Shown: in pieces, positions 17,222-25,668 of the stretch
How positions within the stretch are numbered: the first letter of the stretch is position 1
Layout: each line of letters starts with the position of its first letter
Source: Candidatus Omnitrophota bacterium
Lineage (GTDB): Bacteria; Hinthialibacterota; Hinthialibacteria; Hinthialibacterales; Hinthialibacteraceae
Reading direction: 5' to 3'
Assembly: GCA_040755155.1 (NCBI GenBank)
Contig: JBFMBP010000150.1
Coordinates: 1 to 35,000 of the forward strand
DNA length: 35,000 bases
Made by a program: the position numbers and the translations under genes
Notes under the pieces: model-generated
Told to the model about the DNA's origin: nothing
The model's database searches: none
What the model saw: the letters and a program-made list of their open reading frames with translations, nothing else

Positions 17222-18202
17222 TCAAATCTTTTCCATTTGGCCAAGAACGAAATCCCGGCTGCGGGCGATGTCTTCCAGCGGTAGATGTTCGACAACGAGC
17301 GGAATTTTGCGATTCAACGAAGCTAAAAGGCGAAGATAGAGCGGATAGTCGAGAACGCCTTGTCCTGCGGCGGGAAGATCGGTTCCTGCGGCGGAGGCTT
17401 TCACGTCTTTGGCATGAGCGATGGCGATGCGGCTTCCCAAACGCTTAAACATCTCTTCAAGCATCGGCTGCATCTTCGGCAGGTCTTCCTTGCGGAAATA
17501 GTTACAAGGATCCATGACAAGCTGGAGCGAAGGCGAATCGATGTCGCGGAAAAGCCGATCCGCACGATCGATCGAGTCGATCACGTTTTGCCAATAAGGC
17601 TCGATCGTAAGTACGGCGCCGGTTTTCTCGGCGGCGCGCGCCAGCCGTTCCAGGACGCGGCGGCAGTCGGCGTACGCTTCTTCCGTACTATTCTCCGGCG
17701 AGATCAGCCATTCGGACTGCGCATTGAGCGTTCCGGTTTCCGTCGAAATCACTTGACAGCCCAAACGCTTCCAATTCGCGAAGAAGAACTCCATGCGTTG
17801 CTCACCTTGCTTGCGGACGGAGGGATTGGGCGAGACGATATTGTAATAACCGTATACGCCAGCAATTTGGATCTCCTGCTTTTCGAAAGCGGCGATGATC
17901 TTCTTGGCCGTTTCCCAATCGGGATTGGACATATCGAAGCGCGCGTCGGCAAAAGCGTAGTCCGTGACAACGTTAGAAAATCCGTCCGCCTTGATGCGCT
18001 TGACGGCTTCTTGCAGCGGCAGACTTCCATAAACATTGGACATAATCCCCAATTGAAGATTTTTCTTGGCTTTCGTTGTGGCATCGTCATTGGCGGCTAA
18101 TGACAGGCGATTCAAAAAAGGCAAACTCGCTAGCGCAAGTCCCGCCGACTTGAGCCAACCGCGCCGAGGATGTCTATTATTTGACGATACTGCGTCTTTC
18201 AT
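17222..18202 (-). CDS. Tat-exported sugar-phosphate isomerase/epimerase-like TIM barrel
   Basis: 326 residues from an ATG preceded by AAGGAAA. A twin-arginine leader (PRRGWLKSAGLALASLPFLNRLSLA, RR at 13-14) is followed by a xylose-isomerase-like AP_endonuc_2 TIM barrel. Candidate metal and catalytic residues occur in the usual order: Glu in VLTIEPYWQN, Asp in LVMDPCNY, His and Asp in IAHAKDVK, and Glu in LVVEHL. Such enzymes isomerise or epimerise keto-sugars and inositol derivatives and often work with Gfo/Idh oxidoreductases. The downstream oxidoreductase is also Tat-exported, so the pair probably acts on one periplasmic sugar. The exact substrate cannot be read from sequence. Confidence 0.92.
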   Translation of the reverse strand: MKDAVSSNNRHPRRGWLKSAGLALASLPFLNRLSLAANDDATTKAKKNLQLGIMSNVYGSLPLQEAVKRIKADGFSNVVTDYAFADARFDMSNPDWETAKKIIAAFEKQEIQIAGVYGYYNIVSPNPSVRKQGEQRMEFFFANWKRLGCQVISTETGTLNAQSEWLISPENSTEEAYADCRRVLERLARAAEKTGAVLTIEPYWQNVIDSIDRADRLFRDIDSPSLQLVMDPCNYFRKEDLPKMQPMLEEMFKRLGSRIAIAHAKDVKASAAGTDLPAAGQGVLDYPLYLRLLASLNRKIPLVVEHLPLEDIARSRDFVLGQMEKI

Positions 18203-18420
18203 GGCTTTTCCTTTCTTTGTTTGCAAACATTAATTCTCAGAGCGCTTCAAATTTGCATAGATGCCTAACCGTTGAGGATTGGATCCCTCGCCCTCTTGCA
18301 AAGAACGAGAGGAAGGACTTGCGTAACATGATTTCAATTAATCGATGTTATAAACCATCCGTCATTTCCCGTCTATCCAGGATGATGGAAAGCTCATCGC
18401 GCTTGTCCGTCAAAAACACG

Positions 18421-18449
18421 AAAAAGGACGCAACGAATTCGCTGCGCCC
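18421..18449 (-). terminator. Likely terminator after the 460-residue secreted protein gene
   Basis: On the minus strand GGGCGCAGCG-AATT-CGTTGCGTCC forms a stem with two G-T wobbles, followed by TTTTTC. It lies 31 bp past the stop of the gene at 18480-19862. Confidence 0.6.
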
Positions 18450-18479
18450 TCATTTTCCGCGCTAAATTTGCAGGTATTT

Positions 18480-19862
18480 TTATTGAATCATCCAATCGGA
18501 AACGTCTTCCGGTAGATGTTTGGAAGTGATTTTCAATCGGACCACCCGCGTGAAGCCGTCTTCCGTGGCGAAAATGATTAAGAAGGAATCGCTGTTGGAA
18601 TCCCATTTCACGTCATGCCAGTTGGCGTTGTTGGAAATCGGCGAATCGGTAGCGATTAGTTTATAAAGATCGTCCGGGCGTCCAGGAAGGATTTTCCCAT
18701 CCGGTCCCAATAGCGTAAAGACCATGCCCTGAAAACTGCCTTCGCGCGCGTTGTGGGAGATAATAATGACGCCGCTGTTGAGATCGGCCGCCAGCCGCGG
18801 ATGCCGAAGATTGAACGGATTGCTCGCGGAGGAATCCAAAAAGGGAATCTGCGGCTGCGATTCGGTGAATACGTAGTCCGGCGCTGGACCAATATTGAAA
18901 TAGAAGATATCCCCGCCATCCGGTCCGTTATTATAATCCAACACGCCAATGAATTCGCCCGTAAAAGGATTCTCGATGGCGGAGGGGTGTCCTGCGTTAA
19001 AATTCTTGCGCAGTTGCGATACGATTTGCTGGTTGCCTTGCTGCAACTTGCCGTCGGCGCCGGGCGTAGTTTGGATAATCGTCGCCGTGATCCGATTGAG
19101 CGAGGTGGAAGGATCGATATTGGTGATGAAGAGGAAAACGTCGTTGTTTTCCAAATAATAAGCGTCGGGATCGTCTTCGTCTCTTGTAGGCTCCAGCGTA
19201 TCGAGACGAGTGTTTTCCTGAGTGAGCAGGTTGCCTTCTTTATCGTAAAGCAAACCGATGACGCCTTCGCTTTCGCTCGCTGGAGTGTATTCCGAGACGT
19301 ACAATAAATTGCCGTTTTTCGAACTGGCGGCCACAGCGGTATCCTGATAATCGGTTGCGGTTTCCGCATCCCAAGACCAGGCTTTGAAAACAGGCTGGCC
19401 CGCCGCTTGGCTATGCGCATTAACAATAGCCATGAGAGGAACGCGCTTCCCGCTCGTCGAATACCCGTCCGCTGCGACGGCGACAAAATACTTATTATTG
19501 ACGGGATTGTACGTAACGGAAAGTTTCTGCAAATTTCCCTTTGGATTCCCGACGATGATGAAAGGATCGCCTATCCGTTGCAGGGTGATGGGATTGTAAT
19601 AGAAACCCACCACAGCTTGCACAGCTTGTTCGCCGGTGATGGGATCAATATCGATAGCAACGGTATCGATAGTGACGAATAGGACTTCCGGTTCTTTGGT
19701 GTTGATCGCTATGCCGGCTTCGTTGGTGTTGGACTCTTCGAAGAGAACGATGGGATCGCCGATCTCGAACGTTGGTTCGATTTGCGCCGAGACGGCGCCG
19801 CAGAGGACGAATCCCACAACGAGTAATCCAAAAGTTTTTTTCCAAACATCTCGCTTCATCAT
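18480..19862 (-). CDS. Secreted protein of unknown function, probably beta-rich
   Basis: 460 residues. An AAAGGAGG site precedes two adjacent ATGs (19862 and 19859), and the second has the better spacing. A signal peptide covers about 1-27 (LLVVGFVLCGAVSAQ). The sequence contains repeated beta-strand patterns with aromatic and Asp/Asn turns: VTYNPVNNKYFVAVAADG, TAVAASSKNGNLLYVSEY, SAIENPFTGEFIGVLDYNNG, PRLAADLNSGVIIISHN and DVKWDSNSDSFLIIFATEDG. The spacing of 60-80 residues suggests a six- or seven-bladed propeller, but no named family is recognised. There is no catalytic signature or C-terminal sorting domain. It is a single-gene unit with its own terminator. Confidence 0.85.
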   Translation of the reverse strand: MMKRDVWKKTFGLLVVGFVLCGAVSAQIEPTFEIGDPIVLFEESNTNEAGIAINTKEPEVLFVTIDTVAIDIDPITGEQAVQAVVGFYYNPITLQRIGDPFIIVGNPKGNLQKLSVTYNPVNNKYFVAVAADGYSTSGKRVPLMAIVNAHSQAAGQPVFKAWSWDAETATDYQDTAVAASSKNGNLLYVSEYTPASESEGVIGLLYDKEGNLLTQENTRLDTLEPTRDEDDPDAYYLENNDVFLFITNIDPSTSLNRITATIIQTTPGADGKLQQGNQQIVSQLRKNFNAGHPSAIENPFTGEFIGVLDYNNGPDGGDIFYFNIGPAPDYVFTESQPQIPFLDSSASNPFNLRHPRLAADLNSGVIIISHNAREGSFQGMVFTLLGPDGKILPGRPDDLYKLIATDSPISNNANWHDVKWDSNSDSFLIIFATEDGFTRVVRLKITSKHLPEDVSDWMIQ

Positions 19863-20014
19863 GCAACCTCCTTTAAGGATTGTTTTTCATCCCATAGGGA
19901 TGATGAAAAAACATACCAATCGAATGTTACAACGATGTTATTCTAAAATAAAAAATCGATGAACAATAGGAAAAAATACAAAAAATCCATTTTACCTCCA
20001 AACGATAGGATTAT

Positions 20015-20327
20015 ATAACTCATGTTACGGGCGATGGGAAATTAAAGGAATCTCTTTTTATCGTCGTTTGAATCACGAAAACGCGAAATGAAAAAGAAAA
20101 ACACGAAAAAAAGAGAATCCATTCGTTCACCCGCCGTTGAAACGGCTATTGTCGCTTGCCCCTTTAAAGGGGCATTTAAAACATCCCAGCCTTTCAAGGC
20201 TGGGATGAGAAACTTCGTGGAATTCAAGCCTTTTTGCGATTCAAAAGAGCAATAATCCTTAAAACCCAACGTCTTTTCGAACGATTTTTCGATGGTATGA
20301 AAGTACTGGCTGCGTAACATGAGTTAT
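20015..20327. mobile_element. 313-bp MITE-like element with 15-bp perfect terminal inverted repeats, copy A
   Basis: ATAACTCATGTTACG (20015-20029) and CGTAACATGAGTTAT (20313-20327) are exact inverted repeats. Inside are three short palindromes: CCGTTGAAACGG, CCCCTTTAAAGGGG and CCCAGCCTTTCAAGGCTGGG. A related copy lies inverted at about 30579-30903 and shares the palindromes, the flanking AAAAACGCGAAA-like runs and most of the sequence by eye. The open frame of 92 codons across it (minus strand, 20042-20320) is an artefact of the repeat: the same peptide segment appears in copy B. There is no transposase. Confidence 0.85.
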
Positions 20328-20339
20328 TTAAAAATCGAC

Positions 20340-20987
20340 TCAATCCCAATAATCCTGCTGAATTTCGAAATACCCCCAGTTTCCGGATTGGGGTTGCTCC
20401 CGCAGTTTCTTCGAACGCCAGACATCGCCATCGGAATTAAGTCCGTTAGAGGCTCGATAGGGAATGGCCTTGAGATTAGTAAACCAATCGCCGTAATCCC
20501 CGTCGGGACCCGCGGCGAACATTATGTAGTGAGTGCCTTGAAGACTGTTGGAACAGCCGCGATCGCAGTAACCGTAAAACATTCGCTTGGCGAAAGGGTC
20601 TTGGGGAATGCTGGAGATATAGGAAATCGGCGTCGTTAACAAAGCCCAGATTTGCCCGTTAAAGTGCACGGCGGCAAGGCCAATGACCTTTACTCCCGCT
20701 TCTGTTGGAGTTTTACCCCAGAAATTTGCCCCTCCGGGTAAAGTACATTTATCTTTAGGTTCCATAGCCGAGTCATCGCCATCGATCAGCCACAAACCGG
20801 AATCCATTTGCCGAATGGCGACCTGATTGTCCAACATGCGCAAATCGGATTTCGTACGGGCGATCTTGGCGCGGATTTGCGCGTTTAAGAAATTGGGGAC
20901 GGCGATCGCCGCTAAGATTCCGATAATGGCGACTACGATGAGCAACTCGATTAGGGTAAAACCCCTACCGCTGCGATATCCATTCAT
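20340..20987 (-). CDS. Type II secretion/type IV pilin-like pseudopilin (PulG type)
   Basis: 215 residues from ATG 20987. ATG 20999 is in frame but only one base after the AAAGGAG site, so the inner ATG is preferred. The prepilin signature is canonical: RG|FTLIELLIVVAIIGILAAIAVPN, with Gly9 before the cleavage point, Phe10 and Glu14 at +5. The C-terminal region has the usual PulG-like elements (SYISSIPQDPFAKRMFYGY, MFAAGPDGDYGDW). As for the other pseudopilin, no ATPase, platform protein or peptidase is nearby. Such lone pseudopilin genes are abundant in planctomycete-like genomes. Its stop lies only 12 bp from the end of the 313-bp element. Confidence 0.92.
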   Translation of the reverse strand: MNGYRSGRGFTLIELLIVVAIIGILAAIAVPNFLNAQIRAKIARTKSDLRMLDNQVAIRQMDSGLWLIDGDDSAMEPKDKCTLPGGANFWGKTPTEAGVKVIGLAAVHFNGQIWALLTTPISYISSIPQDPFAKRMFYGYCDRGCSNSLQGTHYIMFAAGPDGDYGDWFTNLKAIPYRASNGLNSDGDVWRSKKLREQPQSGNWGYFEIQQDYWD

Positions 20988-21138
20988 GCCGCGCGCCATT
21001 CTCCTTTTCTATTCAGGGGATTCAATAATCTCCGCCGTTTGCCCATTCTCTCACGACAGTCGGCATTACGCAACGGCTTATTCCATTCAACAATTCTTCG
21101 CATCGTTAAGGAGCCGCTTCAAGCCTACCAATATTCGT

Positions 21139-21876
21139 TCAATCTTGCCGAGCCAATATCGCATCCACTCTTTGATTGACGCGGACGATATACTGATCGA
21201 CGAAATCCGGCATGGGAAGCAGCGGCGCTTCCAGGCTGGCGATGGTTTGCGGCGAAAGCCTCGAACGGCGCACGAATTCTTGTCCGGCTTGCCGCAAGAG
21301 CGTTTTGTAATTCTCCACAAAAGGCTTCAATTCGGGAATCGGCGCTGTGAGCAAACCGCCGCCGCCCCGGTAGATTTCGGCGGAGAGTTCGCATTGCAAG
21401 TTCCTGGCCATTCGCGCGAACAAGAGCCTCAGAACTTGGAAATGGCTCTGTTCGGGGAAGCCGCAATTCGAGATGACGGCGATTTTCGAGGGATTTTCAT
21501 GTTTTTTTATATGACGGCATTCGCCATGCTCGTCTTTTTCCATGTGCGGATCGCCGGTCGCAATCAGCCTATCGATAAACATCTTCATGATTCCCGTAAC
21601 GTTATCGACATAGACGGGCGTGGCGAAAACGACAATATCGGAGGCGTAATAATGCTCATTCAGCAACTCTTCCATATCGTCGTCATGGGCGCATTCGCCA
21701 GGCGTCTCCATCCAACAAGCATAGCAGCCGTTGCATGGCTTGATCTCTTTGCGAACCAGGAAAATGTTTTCCGCTTCCGCCCCGGCTTCCTTGCAACCTT
21801 CTAAAAACTCGGAAACCATAACATGAGTATTGCCTTTTTCCGCCCGTGGACTGCCGTTGAACGCCGTGATTCGCAT
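21139..21876 (-). CDS. Iron-sulfur flavoprotein / NAD(P)H-dependent FMN reductase family
   Basis: 245 residues. The flavodoxin-like fold is clear: MRITAFNGSPRAEKGNTHVMV (phosphate loop of FMN), a cysteine cluster CNGCYACWMETPGEC (C-x2-C-x2-C-x7-C) near residues 48-62, and ATPVYVDNVTGIMKMFIDRL. The cysteine spacing matches the compact [4Fe-4S] site of archaeal and bacterial iron-sulfur flavoproteins. It probably acts as a cytoplasmic electron-transfer reductase; partner unknown. The C-terminal extension after about residue 190 is helical. Ribosome site is weak (AAGGCG, about 13 bases upstream). Confidence 0.9.
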   Translation of the reverse strand: MRITAFNGSPRAEKGNTHVMVSEFLEGCKEAGAEAENIFLVRKEIKPCNGCYACWMETPGECAHDDDMEELLNEHYYASDIVVFATPVYVDNVTGIMKMFIDRLIATGDPHMEKDEHGECRHIKKHENPSKIAVISNCGFPEQSHFQVLRLLFARMARNLQCELSAEIYRGGGGLLTAPIPELKPFVENYKTLLRQAGQEFVRRSRLSPQTIASLEAPLLPMPDFVDQYIVRVNQRVDAILARQD

Positions 21877-21955
21877 AGTTGTTGAAACGCCTTTCCGATG
21901 TTTTTCAATTCGTCAATATTCATGCGGAAGGAAATCCGCAATCTATGTAAGCAAA

Positions 21956-21980
21956 TCTTATGCGGATGAACAGCATAAGA
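21956..21980 (-). terminator. Possible terminator-like hairpin after the sulfatase gene
   Basis: TCTTATGC (21956-21963) and GCATAAGA (21973-21980) form a perfect 8-bp stem, followed on the minus strand by TTTGCTT. A second hairpin (TGCGGA/TCCGCA, 21923-21940) lies next to it. GC content of the stem is low, so termination is uncertain. Confidence 0.35.
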
Positions 21981-22000
21981 CGATTCCCGCACATAATAAT

Positions 22001-23497
22001 TTAACGGGCATAACCGCGCGCGCAATCGGCGCGGCAGATTTGTTCCGTTTCTTCCGGATCGCGGCCGATTTCCTTTATCAATAAGCGATGCATCTCATCC
22101 ATCTGTTTTTGCCTGCCGGGTTGGGCGGCGAGGTTGTGGAATTCCTTGGGATCCGCTTGGAGATCGTACAATTCGCGTTCGGGACCTCGGTTCTCGTCCA
22201 TGCGGCAGTGATAGACGTATTTGCAATTCCCCTGGCGCAGCATAGTAAAGCCGGAAGCGATGTTGTGGGCGTAGTATTCGCTGACGGCGCAATCCTTCCA
22301 TTTCGTCTGAGGATTGTCCATCCACGGCGCCAATGAATTTCCATTCCAATCTTCCGGAACTTCCGCGCCGCCGATATCGGCGATGGTCTGCACGGCGTCC
22401 ACGAGCGAACAGACGCCTGCGCGCCGTTGGCCTCCCCGCCAGCGCTCCGGCCAACGGACAACGAGAGGAACGCGGGCGGCGGCTTGGTACATGCAGTTTT
22501 TCCACCAGAGGCCGTGATCGCCTTTGTTTTCGCCATGATCGGCGGTATAGACGACGAGAGTGTTTTGCGCCAACCCCGAATGCTCCAAGGCGGTAAGCAG
22601 CTGTCCCAATTGATCGTCGAACCAATTGACGAAGCCCCAATAGAGTTCTCTTCCCATCTTCACCTGCTGCGGCGTCGCGTCGACTACGCCGAATCCCATG
22701 CGCAGATGTTTGTAATTCAGAGGCAGATTGTCGAGATGGCCTGCGGGGATGTCGGGCATAGCGATTTTTTCCGCGTAACGGCTAGCGTATTTCTCGGGGA
22801 CGATAAGGGGAAAATGAGGCGAGAGATATCCGGCAAGCAGAAAAAAAGGCTTGTCGTCTTTCCGGCGCCGAGAGAGAAATTCCACGCAGTTTTGAGTGAC
22901 TAACAAATCATGATTTATAACGTTGGACGAATCGCCGACGCGGAAGTCGGAAGAGCGATTTTTCCAACTTTCATGATTGACGCTCTCATCATCAGATTGG
23001 CGGCGTCCGCCGCGGCCGGTCTTTTGGCTTTGGTTAGTTGAGGCGGGATACAATTCTGTAAAGCCATAGCGGCGGGTGGGATCGTAGTGCATTTTTCCCG
23101 CGAGGAAAGATTCGCAGCCCGCCGCGTTCATGATTCGGGGCAAGGAAGGATAATCGTCCGCAGGCAGCCAACAGTCGTTATTCCAAGCGCCGACGCGGCT
23201 GCTATATTTTCCCGATGTGAAACTAAGACGGGAAGGAACGCAAAGAGGAGAATTGGTATAACAACTATCGAAAACCACGCCGCTCTGGGCCAGCCGGTCG
23301 AGGTTGGGCGTTTGCGCGATGGGATCGCCGTAGCAGCCGGAAACGGCGGGATCGTGTTCGTCCGACATAATAACAAGCACGTTCGGCCTACTTTTGGCGC
23401 TGGCGGTAACGATATGGGGAAATGCCATAGCCGCCGCCCCCGCCGCCAACGATCCAACGAATTCTCTACGCTTTATCGTTCGCGCTTCCATTGTCAT
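22001..23497 (-). CDS. Tat-exported type I sulfatase
   Basis: 498 residues from ATG 23497 with AGGAGA eight bases upstream; the open frame to 23539 adds residues without a ribosome site. A twin-arginine leader, KRREFVGSLAAGAAAMAFP, precedes the mature region. The alkaline-phosphatase-fold sulfatase motif is complete: CVPSRLSFTSG at 86-96, with Cys86 the residue converted to formylglycine. NVLVIMSDEHDP (Asp46) and the TADHGENKGDHGLWWKN region supply metal ligands. The overall pattern resembles choline-sulfatase and polysaccharide sulfatases. The substrate is unknown. Activity requires a formylglycine-generating enzyme or anaerobic radical-SAM maturase elsewhere in the genome, since the FGE-like protein at the left edge seems to lack the catalytic cysteines. 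Confidence 0.94.
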   Translation of the reverse strand: MTMEARTIKRREFVGSLAAGAAAMAFPHIVTASAKSRPNVLVIMSDEHDPAVSGCYGDPIAQTPNLDRLAQSGVVFDSCYTNSPLCVPSRLSFTSGKYSSRVGAWNNDCWLPADDYPSLPRIMNAAGCESFLAGKMHYDPTRRYGFTELYPASTNQSQKTGRGGRRQSDDESVNHESWKNRSSDFRVGDSSNVINHDLLVTQNCVEFLSRRRKDDKPFFLLAGYLSPHFPLIVPEKYASRYAEKIAMPDIPAGHLDNLPLNYKHLRMGFGVVDATPQQVKMGRELYWGFVNWFDDQLGQLLTALEHSGLAQNTLVVYTADHGENKGDHGLWWKNCMYQAAARVPLVVRWPERWRGGQRRAGVCSLVDAVQTIADIGGAEVPEDWNGNSLAPWMDNPQTKWKDCAVSEYYAHNIASGFTMLRQGNCKYVYHCRMDENRGPERELYDLQADPKEFHNLAAQPGRQKQMDEMHRLLIKEIGRDPEETEQICRADCARGYAR

Positions 23498-23599
23498 GGC
23501 TTTGTCTCCTCTTATGCCGATTAACAAATTGGTATGCAAGAATTCTATAACAGGATGAGGCGCGCCGTTAAATCCATCAATAATTACATTTAAAAATCG

Positions 23600-24424
23600 C
23601 TAGTCTAAATCCGCAAATAAAGGCGCATCTTCATCGCAAGCAAGGCGGTACACATCCCGCTCCAAGCGTTCAGTGGCGAATTTATAATATTCCTCGACGA
23701 TTTCGAAGCCGATATATCTTCTCTTATATAATTTGCTTACTACGGCGACCTGGCCGGAACCCAGGAATGGATCCAATACGGCATCCCCTTCTTCGCTTGT
23801 ATAAGCGAGTATTTTTTCGATCAATTCCGCAGGCAATTTAGTGGGCGTTTTTTTGTCGCCATGCCAGTATTCGCGCTTGATGAGCCATACGTCTTCCAAA
23901 TCGAGATAGCGAAGGCTGCCGCCGTTTTCCGAGCGCTCTTGCGCTTGATAGCGGGCGCTGTTGAAGAACTTTCTTTTTGCATCGTCTTTGCATAAAAAAA
24001 GACAATGATAGTGCGATGTGACGAAGCGGCGTTTGCATACCACGCCAAACTGATATTTCCAGATAATGTGATTGACAGTAATAAAACCCGACTCGTCCGC
24101 CGCGATGAGGATGTCTTTCAGGTTGTTCCATCCGGAAAAGACGAATGCGCTTCCCGTTTCCGCCAAGACGCGATGCGCCTTTTTCATCCAGGAGCGCGTA
24201 AAATCGAGATAGTCGCCAGCGGCGACTTCATTATAGCCAGTCAAAACTCTGGACTGCGTGCGATTGTAGTTCGAGCGGTGCGCCTTGAAGTCGATGGCGA
24301 AGGGTGGATCGGTAACGATAAGATCAATGCTGTTTTCGTCAAGCTTATCCATGCCTTCCAAGCAATCCATATAGTATATGCGATTGATTTCGAGTTTTAT
24401 GTTAAGTTGTTCATCCGTTTTCAT
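23600..24424 (-). CDS. DNA methyltransferase (N6-adenine/N4-cytosine, beta-class order)
   Basis: 274 residues from ATG 24424, with AAGGA seven bases upstream; the open frame extends to a TTG at 24478 without such a site. The catalytic motif IV is TDPPF (DPPF at 39-42). The SAM-binding motif I, DAVLDPFLGSGQVAVVSKLYKRRYIGFE, is at about 214-241, after a KTPTKLPAELIEKIL motif-X-like segment. Catalytic motif before the SAM motif gives beta-class order. The target-recognition region would be about 120-190. No restriction endonuclease gene lies adjacent, so it is an orphan methyltransferase in this window. The target sequence is unknown. It follows the S23-like gene by 58 bp. Confidence 0.92.
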   Translation of the reverse strand: MKTDEQLNIKLEINRIYYMDCLEGMDKLDENSIDLIVTDPPFAIDFKAHRSNYNRTQSRVLTGYNEVAAGDYLDFTRSWMKKAHRVLAETGSAFVFSGWNNLKDILIAADESGFITVNHIIWKYQFGVVCKRRFVTSHYHCLFLCKDDAKRKFFNSARYQAQERSENGGSLRYLDLEDVWLIKREYWHGDKKTPTKLPAELIEKILAYTSEEGDAVLDPFLGSGQVAVVSKLYKRRYIGFEIVEEYYKFATERLERDVYRLACDEDAPLFADLD

Positions 24425-24482
24425 CCGGCAATCCTTCAAACATCGATTGGAATATTTTATTTCATCATGAATCGGCAATAAA

Positions 24483-24869
24483 TTACGATGGCGTTTTCTT
24501 TTCTTTTTCGCGAAGAGATCGAATAAACTTGGACAGCAAGTTGTTCACTTCTTGCGTTTGATCCCATATCTCGACGGCCTCATCGCGCTCCGTAAAATTG
24601 AGACGGCCCGCTATGGCCAGGAGCGTTTCCAGTTCCGCCAAGGCTCCTTGGGCGAGAGAAAGGCGCTGGAGAAATTCGCCGCGCTGCGCGCTGGCCCAAC
24701 CTTTGGCGATTTGGGAAGGAATGGATACGACCGTCCGTTTGATCTGCAGCGCGAGATTGTATTTCTCTTCCGGCGGCAGGAGATGGGCGAGCCGGTAAGC
24801 CGCTATGGCCAGGTCCATGGATTTTTTCCAGATTTCCAAATCGCGGTAGGTTTTCGCTTCCATCGACAT
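24483..24869 (-). CDS. Four-helix-bundle protein (S23 / 23S rRNA intervening-sequence family)
   Basis: 128 residues. AAAGGAA precedes two in-frame ATGs at 24869 and 24863, and the inner one has better spacing. The sequence has the family hallmarks: YRDLEIWKKSMDLAIAAYRLAHLLPPEEKY, LALQIKRTVVSIPSQIAKGWA and a helical LAQGALAELETLLAIAGRL. The family first drew notice inside 23S rRNA intervening sequences and is also related to Avd of retron/DGR systems, but most copies are stand-alone genes of unknown role. No reverse transcriptase or variable-repeat structure is seen nearby. It lies 15 bp after the DUF1349-like lipoprotein gene and before the methyltransferase, so the three may share a transcript. 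Confidence 0.9.
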   Translation of the reverse strand: MSMEAKTYRDLEIWKKSMDLAIAAYRLAHLLPPEEKYNLALQIKRTVVSIPSQIAKGWASAQRGEFLQRLSLAQGALAELETLLAIAGRLNFTERDEAVEIWDQTQEVNNLLSKFIRSLREKEKKTPS

Positions 24870-24884
24870 GTTCCTTTCCGCTCC

Positions 24885-25607
24885 TCAATCGAGACTCGGC
24901 GCGCAGAATTCCGAAGAAATTTTAAAATCGGCGAAGCGCGCCCAGCGGTTGGCGTTGGGCTGGCCGCTTTGCGTAAAGACGCCGATGCGCGGCGAGGGCT
25001 GCATCGTGAAATCGGCGCCGCCGACTTGAGTCACGGCGCCGTCGCTTCCCCAACAAACCGCCGATGCGCCCTTAACGGCGAAATTGAATCCAACCCAGGT
25101 TGGATTGGGCGGACTGGGGATTTTGTTGACGACGCGGGGATTGGCTGCCGCTTCGGCGACGAGAACAATCCAGGTTTGGCCGTCGACGAATTCCTTCATT
25201 AGTTTGATATAGTTGTCGTCGTCATGATAGAGGATCAACCCCGCCTGTTCGTACTGCGCTTCATGATTGGCTTCCACGCAAACGGAGACCGATTTCGCTT
25301 GCGGCGGCAGCGGGCGCACAAGGATGTTTTTGGCGTCTTTGCCTTCGCCCATGAGACCGCCCGGTTCCAGGAGAATGAGAAGACCCTGGTCGATCTTATG
25401 CGCAGCCGGATTTTCCCGCACCCAGGTCCAGGGCGCGGCGGGCGATGCGAGAAAAGCGTCCTCAACAATCGCCTTTGGATCTTTTGGGCTCATATCGGCT
25501 TGATCCTCGTTGGACGAGCAGCCGGCGAGAATGCAAAAAACGAACGCTAGGCTCAACAAGAAAACGATGGCGGGCAGTTTTGGTTTTCTGAGGGATTCTA
25601 TCGTCAT
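24885..25607 (-). CDS. Lipoprotein with DUF1349/concanavalin-like domain
   Basis: 240 residues. The ATG has GGAGAAA upstream. The hydrophobic segment and lipobox CILAGC place the lipid-bearing Cys at position 30. The mature part matches the DUF1349/beta-xylosidase C-terminal concanavalin-like fold: WTWVRENPAAHKIDQGLLILLEPGG, YEQAGLILYHDDDNYIKLMKEFVDG and a final PRIGVFTQSGQPNANRWARFADFKI. This fold binds sugars in glycoside hydrolases, but here it is alone, so a surface carbohydrate-binding role is an inference. It begins a probable three-gene operon with the S23-like protein and the DNA methyltransferase, an odd combination. Confidence 0.85.
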   Translation of the reverse strand: MTIESLRKPKLPAIVFLLSLAFVFCILAGCSSNEDQADMSPKDPKAIVEDAFLASPAAPWTWVRENPAAHKIDQGLLILLEPGGLMGEGKDAKNILVRPLPPQAKSVSVCVEANHEAQYEQAGLILYHDDDNYIKLMKEFVDGQTWIVLVAEAAANPRVVNKIPSPPNPTWVGFNFAVKGASAVCWGSDGAVTQVGGADFTMQPSPRIGVFTQSGQPNANRWARFADFKISSEFCAPSLD

Positions 25608-25668
25608 GATGTTTCTCCATTTTTTCTTTTCAAAATAGTCCTACAAGCCTTGTAAATATAATATCCAT

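Noticed and set aside
20042-20320. 92-codon frame across the 313-bp element
   Set aside because: Lies entirely inside an inverted-repeat element, and a matching peptide segment appears in the second element; an artefact of the repeat.
24483-24869. Diversity-generating retroelement or retron
   Set aside because: The S23/Avd-like protein is present, but no reverse transcriptase, template or variable repeat is seen in the window.
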